Origin: Bacteroidota bacterium
GTDB taxonomy: Bacteria; Bacteroidota; Bacteroidia; Sphingobacteriales; Sphingobacteriaceae
Length of the DNA stretch: 43,088 bases
Assembly (NCBI GenBank): GCA_013286325.1
Contig: JABDFZ010000011.1
Span: 1-43,088 of the forward strand
Reading direction: 5' to 3'
Shown: positions 41,295 through 43,088 of the stretch, one piece after another
Numbering within the stretch: position 1 is the stretch's first letter
How the letters are laid out: every line of letters begins with the position of its first letter
Translations under genes and position numbers: made by a program
The notes under the pieces: model-generated
Told to the model about the DNA's origin: nothing
Seen by the model: the letters and a program-made list of their open reading frames with translations, nothing else
The model's database searches: none

Positions 41295-43088
41295 TTATTT
41301 GCCGCTGCCGGAAACCTGCATAGGGTTTACACCCACAGACTGGCCACGGGCTGCAGCTGCATCGCTGGCTTTTTGTTTAAACACCTGGAATTTTGATGGT
41401 TCAGGCATTTTACCCCAATAGTTATTGCTTTCGTCAATATCTGCTGTTTCGCGCATAGGATCTAATTTAATCGAAGCTACTTCTTTATCCTGGATATAAA
41501 ATTTTGATGCATGTTTTTCATTCAACCGCCATATCTGCGCCGGAATGCGGTCCATTTGTTTGGAGCCATCAACAAAAGTAAATTCCACAATTATTGGCAT
41601 TACCAAACCGCCTTTATTGCCGAAATTAAGCTCATAAAAATATTTACCGGCATATTTTTGCTTGTCCTCATCGGTGAAAGCCCTTGCATAAAGCAGGTTT
41701 TGTGGTGGTGTTTGCGCTTTTATCATACTGCTGAATTTAGCAGTATCGGCAGTAACCATACCTCTGTCGTATTTATAATAAAAATCATGTACTGCAGTAT
41801 CGCGGTCAACATAAAATTTAATACTCTTATCTTCCCTGTTGCGGATCTTTGATATATCGTCAAAGCTATTGATAGATGGAGCATCTAACCTGGCAATAAA
41901 TGGCCTTCTGGCGCCTGGAGGCATACCGTTACCGTTCATATCAGCCTTAGCAACTTTAACAGAATCAAGTGAGATATCGCATGGTTCTGTTCCATAAAAC
42001 CAGCCTCTCCAAAACCAGTCAAGGTTTTCACCGCTGGCATCGCCCATCGTCCTGAAAAAGTCTGCCGGGGTTGGGTGTTTAAATTCCCAGCGTTTGGCGT
42101 ACTCCTTAAAGGCGTAGTCAAATAATTTACGTCCCATTATGGTTTCGCGTAAAATATTAAGTGCAGTGGCTGGTTTGGTATAGGCATTCGGTCCAAAACG
42201 TACAATATTTTCCGAGTTGCTCATTATCGGCTCCAGTTCATTTTTTGGTAGCTTCATGTAATCAACAATGGTATAAGCTGCACCTTTTTTGCTTGGATAT
42301 TTATTGTCCCAAAGCTCTTCAGTAAGGTATTCAACAAACGAGTTTAGGCCTTCATCCATCCATGTCCACTGGCGCTCATCGCTGTTAACGATCATCGGGA
42401 AAAAGTTATGCCCAACCTCGTGAATGATCACACCGATCATACCATTCTTTGTGCTTTCGCTATAAGTACCATCTTTTTCAGTACGGCCGTAGTTAAAGCA
42501 AATCATCGGGTATTCCATACCATTCGATGCCTCAACACTTTGGGCAACCGGGTAAGGGAAAGGGAAAGTAAAGCTCGAGTAAGTTTTTACAGTATGTGCT
42601 ACCAGTTTGGTAGAGAACTTGCGGTATAAAGAATAGGCCTCTTTACCATAATAGCTCATGCACATAACAGTTTTGCCTTCAACATTCTGCCCCATGCCAT
42701 CCCAAATAAATTTTCTGGACGATCCCCATGCAAAGTCGCGTACGTTATTAGCTACAAACACGTAAGTCTTTTTAGCGGTACTTGGGGCACTTTCGGCTTT
42801 CTTAGCTTCATCAAGGGTAACTATTTCAACAGGTTCTTTAGCTGTTTTTGCTTTGTTGTACCGTGCCAGTTGTGTGGGAGTTAAAACAGCTGCATAATTG
42901 ATACATTCGCCTGTTGCACCAACCACATGATCCGCCGGAACGGTCATTTGCACCTTAAAGTTACCGAAAGTTAAAGCAAACTCTCCCCTGCCGGTAAATT
43001 GATGGTTTTGCCAGCCCTGAAAATCGCTGTAAACACACAAACGCGGGTACCACTGCGTCATGGTGAACAAATAGTTACCATCACCCGG
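41295..43088 (-). CDS. M1-like zinc aminopeptidase, N-terminus outside the window
   Basis: At least 597 residues are visible and the frame is open to the window edge, so the gene is partial at its 5' end. The zinc site HEVGH followed by WMDEGLNSF has the HExxH-x18-E spacing. GMEYP takes the place of the GAMEN motif, and TQWYPRLCVYSDFQGW marks the N-terminal beta domain, as in the paralogue at 11986-14040. It is longer than that paralogue, with an extra C-terminal part that includes PPGARRPFIARLDAP and a tail ending in VSGSGK. It probably degrades peptides in the envelope. Its own terminator follows; it is not part of the kdp operon downstream. Confidence 0.92.
   Translation of the reverse strand, partial: PGDGNYLFTMTQWYPRLCVYSDFQGWQNHQFTGRGEFALTFGNFKVQMTVPADHVVGATGECINYAAVLTPTQLARYNKAKTAKEPVEIVTLDEAKKAESAPSTAKKTYVFVANNVRDFAWGSSRKFIWDGMGQNVEGKTVMCMSYYGKEAYSLYRKFSTKLVAHTVKTYSSFTFPFPYPVAQSVEASNGMEYPMICFNYGRTEKDGTYSESTKNGMIGVIIHEVGHNFFPMIVNSDERQWTWMDEGLNSFVEYLTEELWDNKYPSKKGAAYTIVDYMKLPKNELEPIMSNSENIVRFGPNAYTKPATALNILRETIMGRKLFDYAFKEYAKRWEFKHPTPADFFRTMGDASGENLDWFWRGWFYGTEPCDISLDSVKVAKADMNGNGMPPGARRPFIARLDAPSINSFDDISKIRNREDKSIKFYVDRDTAVHDFYYKYDRGMVTADTAKFSSMIKAQTPPQNLLYARAFTDEDKQKYAGKYFYELNFGNKGGLVMPIIVEFTFVDGSKQMDRIPAQIWRLNEKHASKFYIQDKEVASIKLDPMRETADIDESNNYWGKMPEPSKFQVFKQKASDAAAARGQSVGVNPMQVSGSGK

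Overview
The window reads as chromosomal DNA from a Bacteroidota bacterium, most likely family Sphingobacteriaceae (Mucilaginibacter- or Pedobacter-like). This is inferred from gene content and style: promoters of the TAnnTTTG type, almost no Shine-Dalgarno sequences, TonB-type receptors with an N-terminal carboxypeptidase-regulatory domain, TPR histidine kinases without a cytoplasmic receiver, LytTR regulators, 7TM-AraC regulators, and a split KdpD. No 16S gene is present, so genus is not proven.

Layout. 1-5.7 kb: a DUF5077/DUF3472 lipoprotein, a yeast-like prephenate dehydrogenase (-), a coiled-coil membrane protein with an EVE-like gene, and a tandem retropepsin-like lipoprotein. 5.8-9.4 kb: rpsL-rpsG-fusA-rpsJ (-), which ends at rpsJ with a terminator. 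9.5-14.6 kb: small membrane and lipoproteins (two of 40 residues missed by ordinary gene calling), an NTF2-like secreted protein, a carboxypeptidase-regulatory-like protein, an M1 aminopeptidase and an ArsC/Spx-like reductase. 14.6-19.7 kb: two paralogous TonB-receptor-like barrels. 19.9-22.5 kb: prs-rplY-pth plus tRNA-Gln(TTG). 22.6-28.2 kb: a signalling block with a TPR histidine kinase, a small lipoprotein behind a strongly structured leader, a gene-free stretch with a candidate ncRNA, a LytTR response regulator, a 7TM-AraC regulator and a secreted lipocalin/DUF3471-like protein. 28.4-31.1 kb: accA, a Spy/CpxP-like protein and an HGSNAT/DUF5009-like membrane acyltransferase. 31.2-41.0 kb: the potassium region (30-residue membrane peptide-kdpF-kdpA-kdpB-kdpC-porin-secreted protein, then kdpD sensor half-histidine kinase), all on the minus strand. 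41.3-43.1 kb: the 3' part of a second M1-type aminopeptidase, running off the window.

How the genes work together. The kdp block encodes a complete KdpFABC potassium pump with an outer-membrane porin. Its regulator is split into a soluble KdpD/Usp sensor protein and a separate HAMP-PAS kinase, with no kdpE in view. The 22.6-28.2 kb block looks like an envelope-signal two-component unit. The str and prs blocks are housekeeping.

Two signals stand out beyond the genes. First, the leader of the small lipoprotein at 24734-24913 (-) can form a two-stem hairpin whose loop is perfectly complementary to a downstream segment that also pairs with a strong Shine-Dalgarno; this is the architecture of an RNA switch. 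Second, at least a dozen intergenic gaps carry cassettes made of short locally repeated words arranged as imperfect inverted arms. They often begin at, or even overlap, the stop codon of the preceding gene, and each cassette has its own word set. All calls come from reading the sequence; no database search was run.
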